Shown here: in pieces, positions 1 to 11,080 of the stretch
Numbering within the stretch: position 1 is the stretch's first letter
Layout of the letters: each line of letters begins with the position of its first letter
Assembly (NCBI RefSeq): GCF_963082655.1
Contig: NC_081552.1
Coordinates: 69,795,465-69,859,464, forward strand
Direction: 5' to 3'
Length of the DNA: 64,000 nucleotides
DNA from: Stomoxys calcitrans
Lineage: Eukaryota > Arthropoda > Insecta > Diptera > Muscidae
Position numbers and translations under genes: made by a program
The notes under the pieces: generated by a model
What the model was told of the DNA's origin: nothing
Database searches by the model: none
The model's input: the letters and a program-made list of their open reading frames with translations, nothing else

Positions 1-715
1 TTTTAACTCGCTTCCAAAAAAAATCTTGGCCGGCGTCTGAGATGTGGAATCGTGTATCGCGGATCTATATGACAACTAAAATTTTGGTATGTGCACATCC
101 CAGTCTTTCTGCGCATTTTCTACAACTTTCTGTAGATGTTCTTCCAGGGTGCGATTGAACCTTCCGACCATGCCGTCGGAAAGCGGATGTAGGGTTTCCT
201 GATTCCATATAAGTCACACATTTCTTTAAAAATTACAGATTAAATATTTCTGCCCTGATTAAATTGAATGTCCGATGGAACTCCGTAGCAACATATCCAA
301 TTTTTGCTGAAAACATCCATAAACCTTTGGGCATTTGCTGAAATTGGGAATGGTCCAACCACATCCAATGCTATAATTTCAAACGGATCTCCCGAATTAT
401 ACTGTTGCATGTGATCTCGATTTTTCCGTGTTGGACCTTTAGCCGTCATACACCTTTCGCAATTGGATTCCCATTCTGTAGAATCCAAATCCCATCCAAC
501 CTTGTAGAATCCAAAGTGTTCTCCACTTGGCCCATCGCGGAACTCTGCTAATACATCCATAGTTTTGGAATCTGGTACGATAATTAAATTTCAGCTGGTC
601 TTTCCATATTCCTATTTTTGGTACAGACACCCATTTATGGTAAACGGGCTGTACCATTGAACCCAATATGATTTCAGGAGAGGGTCCGATTTCATTTCGG
701 GTTGGTCTTTTGTCT
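1..715 (-). pseudogene. Ty3/gypsy-type integrase remnant (cut by window edge)
   Basis: Minus-strand reading gives an integrase: a zinc-binding CERCMTAKGPTRKN segment (about 480-410), an ALDVVGPFP core strand (about 385-340), and, in another frame below position 185, SDGMVGRFNRTLEEHL, the conserved stretch around the third catalytic acidic residue of Ty3/gypsy integrases (normally SDGMVERFNRTL, so here E is replaced by G). The reading frame changes at least twice, and the segment between the core and the SDGMV block is shortened. It is a dead fragment. No LTR, gag or RT of this element is seen; the rest would lie left of the window. The region 716-907 has no recognisable feature. Confidence 0.85.
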
Positions 716-907
716 TCATCTTTTGCCAGAATTATCTTGTTTAGAATGAGAACTTTTCATTGTTCTAAATATGACCGAATATATATGGTATTGACTTATA
801 AAAAGCATTCCACACAAATTGTTAATTACTTTAATTATTTTTGACATTGAAATCCGATTTTTTTGTATCATGGCAATTATTGGCAAAGAAGGCACAGGTT
901 AAACATA

Positions 908-2225
908 TTTTTATACCCTACACCACTACTGTGGTACAGGATATTATAACTTTGTGCATTTGTTTATAACACCCAAAAGGAAGAGAGATACCCCCATTGA
1001 TAAATATACCGATCGACTCAGAATAACTTTTTGATTCGATTTAGCTATGTGTGTCCGTTTGTCTGTCTGTCCGTCTGTTCATGTTAATTTGTGTACAAAC
1101 TACAGGTTGCAATTTTCATCCGATCGTCTTCAAATTTGGCACAGGCATGTTTTTCGGCCTAGATACGAAGCCTATTGAAATTGGAAAAAATCGGATCAGA
1201 TTTGGATATAGCTCCCATATATATATGTTTGTTCGATTTGCAGTAATAATGCAATAAAAAGGCCATTTGTTAGCCGAGTCTCTCGAAATTTGGCAGGAAG
1301 GATTACCTTATGACTCTCGACATTATTATGGAATTTCATAGAATCAGTTAGGATTTAGATGTAACTCATATGTACATATATAGCCCGATTTTCACTCCCA
1401 GAGCCATTGCAAGCGGATTTACTGACTAATTTTGTACAACGCTCTCCGCGACAACTACCACAATATATGAGAAGTTTGCTTGAAATCGGTGCAGATTTAG
1501 ATATAGCTCCCATATATATGTTCGTCCGATTTGCAGTAATAATGCAATAAAATGGTTACTTGTAAACCCATTCTCTCGAAATTTAAAGGGACGGACTTTC
1601 TTATGACTCTCGTCATTATAGGTGAATTTCATAGAAATAGGGTCAGATTTATATATAGCTCTCATAAATATATCGCCCTATTTTCACTCCTAGAACCATT
1701 GCAAGCGCCTTTATTAACCAATTCCCAAAACTTTGTACAACGCCTTGCTCGACGACTACCACATTATCTGAGAAGTTTTCTTCAAATCGGTTCAGAATTA
1801 CATATTTATATGTTCCTCAGATTTTGGGGAATTTGCAATAATGTTGTCATTTGTCAACCGTAGTTACTACAGTTTAAACATATTGGGTTGCCAAAAAAGT
1901 AATTGCGGATTTTTCATATAGTCGACGTTGACAAATTTTTTCACAGCTTGTGACTCTGTAATTGCATTCTTTCTTCTGTCAGTTATCAGCTGTTAAAGCT
2001 TGCTTTAGAAAAAAAGTGTAAAAAAAGTATATTTGATTAAAGTTCATTCTAAGTTTTATTAAAAATGAATTTACTTTCTTTTAAAAAATCCGCAATTACT
2101 TTTTGGGCAACCCAATATTTGCTCGCCGAGGTCCATCAAAATTGGATATAGCTCTCACATTGTACCTATAGGGTAGGTGTAGGGTATTATACAGTCGGCA
2201 CCGCCCGCCTTTTGCCCTTCCTTAC
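908..2225. repeat. TIR repeat, family A (TATACCCTACACC type), interrupted by a MITE
   Basis: The element opens with TATACCCTACACCACTAC near 913 and closes with GGTGTAGGGTATTATA near 2170-2190, so the ends are inverted repeats. The interior is divergent tandem units: a ~50-bp block containing CGATTTGCAGTAATAATGC occurs near 1225 and again near 1520, about 293 bp apart. A reversed copy lies at 62310-63236. Short open frames inside it are not genes. It looks like a non-autonomous DNA element. A mariner-type MITE is inserted at 1883-2115. Confidence 0.7.
1883..2115. mobile_element. Mariner-type MITE with TA target duplication
   Basis: A 233-bp element begins TTGGGTTGCC and ends GGCAACCCAA, flanked by TA on both sides (1881-1882 and 2116-2117), the target of Tc1/mariner transposases. 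The terminal sequence (…AAAAAGTAATTGCGGAT…) resembles the cecropia-type mariner family. The interior is non-coding and matches the ends of the mariner at 29648-32570 and the relic at 63344-63453, so it is probably an internally deleted derivative of that mariner. Confidence 0.9.
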
Positions 2226-3145
2226 TGGTTTACTTTACGAACTAAATTGTTATTTAATAATACAAATTGTGGGTATCTATTTCTGCTTTCTGTTGTGTCC
2301 TCTTTCACACATATCTAATGCGAAGAAGTAAGAATGAGCCAAATATATGTCTAGTTTCTATCATATACAGACAAATAGTAGCGTGGGTAGAGAAAAAAAT
2401 CAAGAAAAGTTGAAAGTGTGGTTTTTATTTATCTCTTAATAAAATAACTTATTAAGTAATAATTGCTAAGTTAACACATGATATTTTAAAAATTGTTATG
2501 CTGTAAAGCAGAAAAAAATAGGATGTGAATAAATGAAAAATGTGAACAAAAAGATACGTGGTATTTAAAAACATAATTTTTTTATGTTGTTATCCCTATA
2601 GAGACTATATTGGTTTGGAAAATGACGCTGATGACGGAAGATAACAAATGCCGTATTACTTCATGTGGATCTAGATTTCGTGGTATTGCTAACATTCGTA
2701 TTTATTACGACAAACTTTAATATAAATACATATGAATTATTTTGTTCATTATACTTTCTACAGACGATATTCACGACAATGAAAAGGAGCTCACAAAGGA
2801 AAGACATTTTTTTCTTTCTTTTAGAAAATATATATTAAAAAATGAATAGTACATGTTTTATCAGCAATTTAATCCAATAAAATAAAATATTTTTTAATAG
2901 TACAAAAAATTTCAATTATTTCCTTTTATTAAATTGGTTAAAACCTTATTTGAGAGAAGCGACAACTTTCAAAAAATTTGTTTTATCGAGTTCATAACCG
3001 CTTTAATTGAATTTTTGAGCTTGTCATAAATCCAAATTACAAAATGTTTAATCAATAATACAAATTCGTTTATAGGTCCGATTTCAGCGTTTTTATGTTT
3101 TTAATTTTTTCTGTGCAATAATTCCGATTAGGTTTAGACGACGTG
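2226..3145. other. AT-rich intergenic stretch, no gene seen
   Basis: About 0.9 kb of AT-rich sequence. Two short acceptor-like sites (ending CCTATAG near 2600 and TTTCTACAG near 2763) precede short acidic open stretches, but no donor, start or homology supports exons. Confidence 0.5.
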
Positions 3146-3525
3146 CGGCTTTAGCATCCGATTACCCTTTCTTGACCGTTGACTAGCTGTCCCAAGTATT
3201 TTGGGATACTTGATGGTCGGAATTGTCGCTCCGTCGGCCTTCTCTTTCAACTTTCAACCCCCTAACCACCTACATGCTTGTATGTAGTGAACAATGTGGC
3301 TGAAGAGTTTCAAATGTCTTGTAGCGAAATAAGAGGCACGTTCGTTGAGGAAGAAGTTTATCCTATCGCAGATGTCATCAGTGGGTGGGGGCCTGAGCCA
3401 TGATCGTACAAACGTCCGCATATGATACGATCTCTATGCCGTCTAGAGGGGGTGGAATGGAGGACAAGTAGAGGCTAAACAGTTCCTGAGATTTCACCCC
3501 GCCTTGGGGAACTCCCAAGGCATCA
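3146..3525 (-). pseudogene. LINE family K reverse-transcriptase fragment
   Basis: The complement of about 3525-3390 reads GVPQGGVKSQELFSLYLSSI and then IEIVSYADVCTIM, the B-to-C motifs of the family K reverse transcriptase (better copies near 47620 and 51490 have YADDCTIM). The second catalytic Asp of YADD is replaced by Val and frames are broken. Downstream minus-strand sequence to ~3150 matches the region after the palm domain. A dead fragment. Confidence 0.75.
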
Positions 3526-3529
3526 TTTC

Positions 3530-3840
3530 CATCATTGAAAACTCACAAATGATCAGCGATTATTAAAATGGACCTTACAACAGCACTATGGAAATCCACT
3601 GTTTTATCGAAAATTGCGTTCAGCGATGTGGCTCATTTCTGGCTAAGTGGATACGTAAACGGTGAACTTTATCAAGCGACTTTTTACCCAGTTGTTTGAG
3701 TTGGACTTGGTTGATGTGGTTTCAAAAAGATGGTGCCACATAGCTCCTAAGACAATGAACAAGCATGAATTTGGTAAGCAGTTTATCTCTCGAAATGGTC
3801 CTGTGAGTTGGCTACAAAGATAATGTGATTTGACACCTTA
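3530..3840 (+). pseudogene. Tc1/mariner-superfamily transposase fragment
   Basis: Plus-strand translation gives KIAFSDVAHFWLSGYVN (about 3610-3660), close to the FSDEAHFWLNGYVN signature of a widespread insect transposase of the IS630/Tc1/mariner superfamily, followed by ELDLVDVVSKRWCHIA-like and ISRNGPVNW-like pieces. The stretch between the first catalytic region and the C-terminal part is deleted and frames are broken. A second, longer relic of the same transposase lies on the minus strand at 28990-29640. Confidence 0.65.
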
Positions 3841-4179
3841 AGCTGAGTATTCTGTTCAGCTTTTCAGGTGGAATGCTGTCAAACTCCATATAAAAAAACT
3901 TTGGCTAAAAATAGGCGGAAAAGTAGTACTCTGCTTATAGTGAGGAAAATGGCAAAAAAAAACTATTATACTGGTATCACTTGAAGCTATTGCCGGCAGT
4001 AATTGTTTTTCTTTATTTATTCGATACAAAGTATATAAAATAGAGAACACAATAAGTGCAGATAAAGAAACGTGTTTTGGTATGGAAACAAAAACATTTG
4101 ATTGCTGTAAAATTTCGCTCGCGAAACAATTAAAAATTTCACCGGCTATTCCGAAAGCAAAATAGAATACCAGCCCTTA

Positions 4180-4475
4180 GACAACCTTCTATATAACTGA
4201 CCAAGGTGAATTAATGAAGGTGGTCTTACGCGACCAGCTGAAAACAGGCGGCCATTTTGACGTTATTATGTGTGTTTGGGTACTCAAAAATTTGTACAAA
4301 TTTCCACAAATTGTTGCTGGAAGTCGTTCGCGTACTTTATTTGCCAGCAGCAGAGAGTGGGAGAGTGCGTGAGAGCGAGCATAATTTTGAGTTTTTGGTG
4401 ATTGAGAGCTTACAAATTTCTACTGGAGGTTTTTTCCACAGCAGAAATTTGCAGCATCGAATAGCTGTTTTATGA
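4180..4475. repeat. Interspersed repeat X (GTCGTTTGCGTACTTTATTTGCCAGC type)
   Basis: Contains a motif GGAAGTCGTTCGCGTACTTT followed by TTGCCAGCAG and an AG-rich run, found again in inverse orientation at 10725-10930 and in degraded form near 9265 and 19085. The left part (AATTAATGAAGGTGGTCTTACG, near 4208) recurs inverted near 29080-29110. This is an undefined, probably non-autonomous DNA repeat. No coding content. Confidence 0.5.
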
Positions 4476-4693
4476 AATTCTGCTGTTTAATTCATATAAA
4501 AAGCGAGAGTGTTGCGGGTCGTTAGCAACAGAAAGAAAAAAACTGCGTGGCGGCCTCGGTGCCACGGAATGTCACCAGCCCCGATTATCTGTCATGGTTA
4601 CTGGGAGGCTTGGGGGTCTCTTGCAAACACTGAACTGTGGCTTTTGGGCATGTGTGCTGGCTGGCCGTCCCCTGCGAGTATTGTTGTTGTTTT

Positions 4694-5112
4694 TATACCC
4701 ACCACCGTAGGATAGGGGGTATATTCATTTAGTCATTCCGTTTGCATCACATCGAAATATTAATTTCCGACCCTATTTCGGATCGTCGTAAAATTCTAAG
4801 ACGATTTAACGATGTCCGTGTGTCTATCCGTCCGTCTGTTGTAATCACTCTACAGCCTTCAAAAATTGAGATATTGAGCTAAAATTTGGCACAAATACGG
4901 CTTTTTAATGCACGCTGGTTAAGTTCTTGAACGGGCTAAATCGGACCATATTTGGTTATAGCTTCCATACAGAGCGATCTGCCGATAAAGGGTCTGAAGC
5001 CCATAAAAACTTTATTTTTTATCCGATTTCGCTGAAATTTGAAATACAAAATTCACAGTGACTTATATTTATTAGACCACTCAATGTACGTGCCAAAGTT
5101 CGGCCCGGCCGA
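4694..5112. repeat. TIR repeat, family B (TATACCCACCACC type)
   Basis: Starts TATACCCACCACCGTAGGAT and ends in an AAGTTCGG-CCCGGCC-GAACTT palindrome near 5098-5118. The same start occurs at 13428 and, inverted, at 28678-28704. Non-coding. The stretch 4480-4690 before it and 5113-5455 after it contain nothing I can identify. Confidence 0.65.
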
Positions 5113-5589
5113 ACTTAATGCCTTTTTACTTGTTTGGGGTGGTTATGTGCCTTTTGTTTTTTTGGCTGTATTCTGGTGTATTTTATAGTGCTCATGGAGG
5201 ATGGGTCATTCCACAGCTTTCCCCGGACCCATGACGCAAAAGAACAAACACGTTTAAATGGTATGCCAAATTGAAAGTCATAGAATTTCACGGAATTCCA
5301 TCAACAAAGTCGCCAGCTGCCATTTGAAAAACTATCCACGAATGTTGTTGACTGGTGTGCTTGAAAGGAGAATGCGGAATTGGATGTAAAGTGGCAGAAA
5401 TTAGACGGATTATTCAGGGTAGTAAGAGCCATTTATATATATATATTTTTTTGGATTCTTGTTTGAACCGTTGAGTGGAGCGGACGTATTGTTATTTCAT
5501 TCCGTAAGAATTTTCCTGTAGCTTGTAATACAATAGTTCATTATTTTTGGAGTGGAGCGTCAGATCTAGAGCCCGGGAGTAGGCTTAGA

Positions 5590-6300
5590 ATGAATTCCAT
5601 AGACTCAACAGCTGCGTTGGTGGTATCAGGCCGTAGAATGTTGTCTACTACTGAAACCTCGACTGGTGGAGCGGCTGCTCCAGGCTCCACTAGCCGACAG
5701 ACGGCTGGTCAGCAGGGGCTTTTGACGAAGACACCTGGTTCGAGTACCAAGGAAAAGGCCGAACCTATTCTTTCTCCGCATGCCCATAACTTGCCTAGGC
5801 CATCGTCCTTCCCCGGCAAACCAACACGCTCTTTAAGAAGTTGGAATAATAGAAGACGCATCGCTTTTAAGTTTATTGAGAAGCTTGGTGCGAATGATCC
5901 TAAGAATCTCACTAATAGGGAGAGACTCCCTAAATTGGGCTCGGGAATTCGTTGCACAGGCTACCCAACTACACGTCTGGATTCGGATATTGGTAGATTG
6001 GATGTGGCTGATGGTGTCGTACTAAACTCCGGCTGTCTTGCAGACCTCAACAAGTCTGAAGGGGTTGTATCCTACGGGTTCAACAAGTTGAAACTGAAGG
6101 TCTATAGAAGCGGTGGGGTCGGGGAATCAGGAGATGACTCAGCAGTTGTTGCTGAACACTTGCCTGAGAAACTATCGACCACATCGCTAAAGTCTGACGG
6201 ATTGCAGGAGACTGAAAATCCCACTGCCACGATCGAGACAGGAGGGGACGGCATCGTAACGGGATCCGACAAACCCTGTGCGGGTGGGTCACAAAGTTAG
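5590..6300 (+). CDS. ORF1-like protein of LOA-like LINE, 236 aa
   Basis: Open frame of 236 codons starting at an ATG just downstream of the presumed 5' UTR. Rich in Ser/Thr/Gly, with a basic patch (SWNNRRRIAFKFIEKLG, about residues 80-95). No zinc knuckles are visible inside it; ORF1 (gag-like) proteins of this group normally end in CCHC knuckles, so the frame is probably C-terminally truncated at the TAG at 6298-6300. Its position immediately upstream of endonuclease/RT supports ORF1. I do not recognise the sequence otherwise. Confidence 0.55.
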   Translation: MNSIDSTAALVVSGRRMLSTTETSTGGAAAPGSTSRQTAGQQGLLTKTPGSSTKEKAEPILSPHAHNLPRPSSFPGKPTRSLRSWNNRRRIAFKFIEKLGANDPKNLTNRERLPKLGSGIRCTGYPTTRLDSDIGRLDVADGVVLNSGCLADLNKSEGVVSYGFNKLKLKVYRSGGVGESGDDSAVVAEHLPEKLSTTSLKSDGLQETENPTATIETGGDGIVTGSDKPCAGGSQS

Positions 6301-6604
6301 ACTGGGCTCAAAGTGTGCGCCAGTGGGGAAGCACGGAACTCAGAAAGTACTTTGACTGCAGCAGTTAGTGAAGCATCTAAGGAAAAATCGTCCAAACCGC
6401 AAGTGTCCTGAGGAAGAGTGGTTCCACAGCTTTCTCACCTGCCCCTGGATGCGTACGGAAGCTCATCATGACAAGTTCTAACGAATCTTGTGAGGATGAA
6501 CTCCTGGTGGAATCAGAAGACGAGGCTAACACAACAGTGGTTAAATTTCTGAATCCAGACTATGCTCCGATTTCTACACATAAATATCCACCATTGAAAG
6601 GCCG

Positions 6605-7436
6605 CTTCGGCGGCACTCAAGGTCCTCCTGATGGCAGGGGGATTTGACGTGGTTCTTATCCAGGAACCATGGGTGTGTGGAGGAATGGTTAGTGGACTAA
6701 GAATTCCGAGATTTAAATTTCTCAAAGGTACGAGGAATGGAAGACACAGAGCCTGTATTCTTGCAAAAAGTATTCTAAATGTTTTTCTTCTTCCGTCGCT
6801 AAACACTGAAGATTTAGTAGTAGCCAGCCTTGAAATAAAAAAGTCTCATTACTGACTGGCTTCCCTATATATGGCACACGATTCAGAGATGACGCCTTGA
6901 GACCTTAAATCGCTGCTTGATGCCGCTTCTGTAGGGAAGAAAAGCCTCAGGAAGTGAATGCTTATGCACATCACCAGATATGGGGAAGTTCAGATGTCAA
7001 CAAAAGAGATGAACTGCTTATTGAATATATTATAACTTCATATCTGGACATTTGTAATAAAGGGGATAAACCGAACTTTATTACCAGGAACAGGTAGGAG
7101 GTACTAGATATTACCTTTGTATCGGAATATATAATTGGAAGAATATGCGACTGGGAAGTGTTGGATGACCACAGCTTCTCTGATCATCGTTATACTAGTT
7201 TCAGTTTTGGAGAAAATACTGAAATAGTGGTCCCTCGGCTAAACAGAAGAAAGGCGGTTTGGGATAAATTTCGGCACAAATTCTGCACGTCTTTCCCTTC
7301 TAGACCAGAAAAGGAAGTGGAAAATACAGAGAATATAGACATAGTGGTCAAGCGGATTACGAAGGCCCTGGATGACTCGCTTGTGTCAGCATGCCCTAGT
7401 GCCAAGCCAAGGGGCAAACAGCGACCGCCATTGTGA
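6605..7436 (+). pseudogene. Endonuclease part of LOA-like LINE ORF2
   Basis: The frame at 6631-6855 begins MAGGFDVVLIQEPWVCGGMV, the N-terminal strand of an APE-type endonuclease (IQEPW contains the catalytic Glu). It is closed by a stop, and later endonuclease-like text (EVLDITFVSEYI around 7100; DDHSFSDHRYTSFSF at 7158-7200, the SDH catalytic motif) is in other frames. Frameshifts have destroyed the domain, and the NVY…DxN middle section is not readable. Confidence 0.65.
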
Positions 7437-7706
7437 ACCCCAGAGCTGGTTGGTCTAAGGAAGAACTGCAGAAAACTCTTCAACAGGCTGAGCTAAGAAA
7501 ATAAAAGGGCGAGCTGAAATAGGCTCAGAACAAGTCCTGGGTAGAATTCTTCAGCTCCGTGGAGGATACATCTGAGGCCTCTAGAAAGATTCTCTCCTCG
7601 AGACCTATTACGGTGGGGTATATTCAGAAGTCAGAGATGTATGGACAACGTCTAGTAAGGAAGCACTAGTACTACATACACATTTCCCGGGAAATTCTCC
7701 GACCAC

Positions 7707-8537
7707 GTGGCGCCAGAAGAGGATGTTACTGATATGCATTCTTCAAAGGCTATTAGGGAAATTGTGTCTGAGCCGAAAATCCTTTGGGCGATAAGAAGTT
7801 TCGACTCCTTTAAGTCGCCAGGCCCTGATGATGTATCACCGGTTGAATTACAAGCTGTGTCTGATAGACTGGTTCCCTGGCTTAGGGAGATATACTCTGC
7901 TTGTATCCGAATGTTATATATACCTTTGGGATGGAGGGACACGAAGGTCATTTTCATTCCGAAAGCAGGAAAAACCTACCACACGAAAGCGAAAGATTTT
8001 CGTCCTATCAGTCTGTCAGCCTTTATGCTGAAGACTCTTGAGAAGTTGATTGAAACATATCTTAGGGCAAAGATCCCTGGAGATCGCCTGTCGCGGCAGC
8101 AGCATGCATATAGTAAAGGCAAATTCACTGAAAGAGCCCTTCACCACCTAGACGGCTACATAGAGGGTTCTATCGCTGTCAAGGAATATACAAAGGTAGC
8201 ATTTCTTGACATTGAAGGTGCCTTCAATAATGTAAAACCGACGTCAATCATGAAGGAGTTAGAGTTTCTAGGCATCAACTTTACCGTAAGAAAGTTTATT
8301 TATAACTTACGTACTAAAAGATGCATTACGCCAGGCTTGGGATTTGTGGATCTAAAAAGAAGGGTCAGCAGAGGAACACCTTATGGAGGTGTACTGTCTT
8401 CGCTACTTTGGAATATATCCATTAACAATATATTATTGTCTCTGGAAGAAAAAGGCGTAAAAGTGGTCGCGTATGCCGATGACGTGGTAATTGCGGTTAG
8501 GGGAAAGTTTCCTAGAACTCTAAGAGATATACTATAG
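7707..8537 (+). pseudogene. Reverse transcriptase of LOA-like LINE copy 1
   Basis: 276 open codons covering RT fingers/palm: SPGPDDVSPVELQ (about residues 38-50), DFRPISLSAFMLKTLEKLIE (motif 2), HAYSKGKFTERALH, FLDIEGAFNNV (motif A with catalytic Asp), RRVSRGTPYGGVLSSLLWNI (motif B) and VAYADDVVIAV (motif C with both catalytic Asp). The palm is catalytically intact, but the frame stops at 8537 within the thumb, and the element as a whole is broken. Confidence 0.85.
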
Positions 8538-8779
8538 GAAGTTCTACGTGCAACAGCAAAGCGGGCTACGGAAAATGGTCTAGGTATAAATCCGTGCAAG
8601 ACAGAAGTAGTTCTTTTCAACAGGTATACAGGATACAAGTTGCCTACAGTGAAACCTGTCTCCTTGGGTGGAGAGAATGTTCCATTTACAAAAAACGACA
8701 ACGTTTTGGAAAGGCCACTCTTGCCCTATACACCCGCAAGAGAGCCATTGGCAAAAGTTGAGGGTTTAGACAGCGTGTC

Positions 8780-9151
8780 ATGCATTGGGTATATACTGCA
8801 GTTGTCAGACCTATAATGCTATATGGTGTTGTGGTCTGGTGGACGGTGCTTCAAAAGTCCACCTACGGCTCAATACATAACCGGATCCAAAGGATTGCTT
8901 GTTTGTGCATCACAACCGCACTGAGGACGACACCATCTGATGCACAGGTTGCCAGCAACGACTTTTGCAGAAGCTGTGGGGACATCGAAGAAGAAGAGAC
9001 TATAGAACACCTTCTGTGTGTGTGTCCCGCACTTGCAGTCAGAAGGAGTTCCACTTTAGGATCTCATTTCTTTGAGAACCTGTCTGATTTAGTGGATCGC
9101 AAGTTATTGGGCTTTTTGGAGCGATATGGATGCTTCAACTGTAGGAACTAG
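8780..9151 (+). pseudogene. C-terminal part of LOA-like LINE ORF2
   Basis: Reads HWVYTAVVRPIMLYGVVVWW (post-RT region) and then CRSCGDIEEEETIEHLLCVC, the terminal C-x2-C…H-x4-C zinc motif of jockey-group LINEs. Between them, RNase H is missing, so this is an internal deletion. The element's 3' end is near 9250, with no clear poly(A) tail. Confidence 0.75.
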
Positions 9152-9254
9152 AAGGCATTTTACTTCTTCTGTTCCTGTGGTATCACAATGGACGAAAACG
9201 TCTAAGTGTGTCTGATGGCAGACTGCCACTTAAACCTTACCCAACATAAGAGCC

Positions 9255-9345
9255 ATTTTACTCTCCTTTAAAAATTTGCAAGCAATAGTACGCGAACGAC
9301 TTCTAGTAAAAATTTGCAGAACAGCTGATTTTTGTTTTGGTTGAT
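9255..9345. repeat. Repeat X fragment
   Basis: AGTACGCGAACGACTTCTAG followed by TAAAAATTTGCAGAACAGC matches repeat X at 10790-10870 and, inverted, at 4300-4350. Short and degenerate. Confidence 0.45.
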
Positions 9346-9439
9346 TTTTTATTTGCTTGCTTGGGAAAACAATTGTTTTAAAATAAAAAATGCTGGCGAT
9401 ACTTGTGAGGTATTTTCCTTAGATAAACGTAAATTTATT

Positions 9440-10150
9440 AACCCGAGAGTAACAAGGCTAGAAGGGGAGCAATTCGTCGTATCCGTGATCTCCGTGTCGC
9501 TGGACAGCTATCACAATTAACCGTGCACGAAGTTACGAATATCATCCGTGCCGCCAAGTCGCGCAAGGCGCTGCTCCCAGGCGGAATCTCTACACTGATG
9601 GTGAAGAATCTGGATCTGCCTGGAGTCGAGTATCTTACAACTGTCCTCAGCCTGTCTGAACACTATTATAGTACCCGATGTTTGGAAGATAGGCAGTGTG
9701 GTCCCGCTACTGAAACCCGACGTCTTTAACTTGCTGTCTTTTTCATGAAATTTTGTAGCTGGGAGATTTATATATATTTATATTTTTTTTTTATTTTAGA
9801 TTTAGATTTAACTAGAACTTTAGAATTACTCAGGTTGTGTTATCAACGTAATATTTTTATAGGCCTTATAGGCTCTTATTACAAACACTGGTTAATAAAA
9901 TTAAATTGAAGTCGTACAGACCGATCAGTCTTCTTTCATCAGTTGGCAAGACGCATGAGGGACTACTCCTTCCGATCCTCCCGTTGGACAATTTCCAACC
10001 GCGAGTATCAGTATGCATTTCGAAGTCTGCATAGGATTTCAACTGCTTTACATGCCATCACCGTACACAAAAGTAGAAACAACGTTCTCAAATCCCTTGT
10101 CGGCAGCACTTGGTGTGCTGACAAAGCAACCACCTAATGCTTCTGGATAT
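9440..10150 (+). pseudogene. LINE family K RT fragment with ~170-bp AT-rich insert
   Basis: Plus-strand pieces match family K: ARRGAIRRIRDLR (about 9455-9500), EVTNIIRAAKSRKALLPGGI (9526-9585), NLDLPGVEYLTTVLSLS (9605-9655), then KSYRPISLLSSVGKTHEGLLL (about 9905-9970). Between 9730 and 9905 an AT-rich stretch, absent from the K copies at 47 and 51 kb, splits the motif VIPLLKP…SYRPIS; it is probably a small insertion. Stops and frameshifts throughout. Confidence 0.75.
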
Positions 10151-10360
10151 TGTGGCTACATAAATTGCTGCGACCACTAATGTGAAGCTAAGGGAGCTTT
10201 CTATTTGGTCATGTGGCGAATACGGACACTGTGTTATCATTGAAGATATCCGTATCCGTTTACAATTAGAAGACTGATTTGCACTTTCCAATTTTAACTT
10301 TTAATTGCAATTTTTTCCAATTTTAACTTTTAATTGACCAGTCAGACCCACTAAATACCA

Positions 10361-10516
10361 TGGCAGCAAATTCCCTCCTTAACGAATTCAAAGGAACGGT
10401 GTTGGTTTCATCGGCTCAGCTCTCTGATGAGGATGATTCCATCAAAACACTTAAGAAACCGATCGTTGCTCTTTTCTTGGTGTCTGGAGAGATACAATGT
10501 TTAAATTTTTCATGAT
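10361..10516 (+). CDS. Small ORF of 51 aa, function unknown
   Basis: An ATG in good fly context (TACCATGG) opens 51 codons, starting MAANSLLNEFKGTVLVSSAQ and ending at a TGA. It has an acidic patch (SDEDDS) followed by a hydrophobic stretch (KPIVALFLVSG). No splice donor is obvious at its end and I do not recognise it. It may be chance or a fragment of a repeat. The rest of 10151-10720 holds nothing identifiable. Confidence 0.15.
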
Positions 10517-10724
10517 GTTAAAAATAATTCCGAAAATTTTGCACTCACCTGCTGCTGTAGAACAATCGACTTGAAGCAAAATTACAACTTCATTTGGCGA
10601 GTTTTCTGTACCTGAACACTAACTGTTGCCTTGAATCTTAATTAAAAGTAAATAACCAAATAAAATACCAATAAGCAATATTTTTATATTTTACTTACCT
10701 CTGCCTTTTTGATCTATTTTGGTA

Positions 10725-10930
10725 TTAGCTTTTGCAAATTTCTGCTGGCAAAAAAGTCTTTATTGTCGTCACTATCAAAATTTGCTCTCTCTCTCTCTCT
10801 CTTCTGCTGGCAAATAAAGTACGCAAACGACTTCCAGTAAAAATTTGTGCAAGTTTTTGAGTTCCCGAACACAGCTGTTTTTTTTATCATATGGTCAAAT
10901 CAGCTGTGGGCTGCCATTTACAATGGTGGA
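10725..10930. repeat. Repeat X copy with (CT)n run
   Basis: Inverse copy of the repeat at 4180-4475: TGCTGGCAAATAAAGTACGC, then ACGACTTCCAGTAAAAATTTG. A CT dinucleotide run sits at about 10789-10803. Non-coding. Confidence 0.5.
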
Positions 10931-11080
10931 GAAAATTTAGGTGGTAGGTACTCTGGCAAAATTGTTGTTGCGGTTGTACAGAAGATAAAACCGTCCCCAT
11001 TCATGAAAATTACCGCTGTTAAAAAGGAAAGAGAAATTTAGGAAATGAGAGAGAATGGGAAGGGGAGATAATTTTAATAA

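Larger units (their letters stand above)
5456..9250 (+). mobile_element. LOA-like non-LTR retrotransposon, copy 1 (defective)
   Basis: A plus-strand LINE with an ORF1-like frame (5590-6300), an apurinic-endonuclease N-terminus (about 6605-6860), a reverse transcriptase (7707-8537) and a C-terminal CCHC-type zinc region (8780-9151). RT motifs FLDIEGAFNNV, GTPYGGVLSSLLW and YADDVVI are characteristic of the LOA group, whose members carry RNase H after RT. The RNase H has been deleted here: the frame jumps from ALRTTPSDAQ directly to the terminal zinc region. Several stops and frameshifts. Exact 5' end and TSD not determined. A relative with RNase H is at 59420-62040. Confidence 0.8.

Noticed and set aside
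2590..2830. Two acceptor-like sites before short acidic open stretches
   Set aside because: No compatible donors; the first stretch meets a stop after 13 codons; no recognisable protein.
7652..7957. 101-codon minus-strand frame opposite the LOA RT
   Set aside because: Shadow of the RT coding sequence; no independent motifs.
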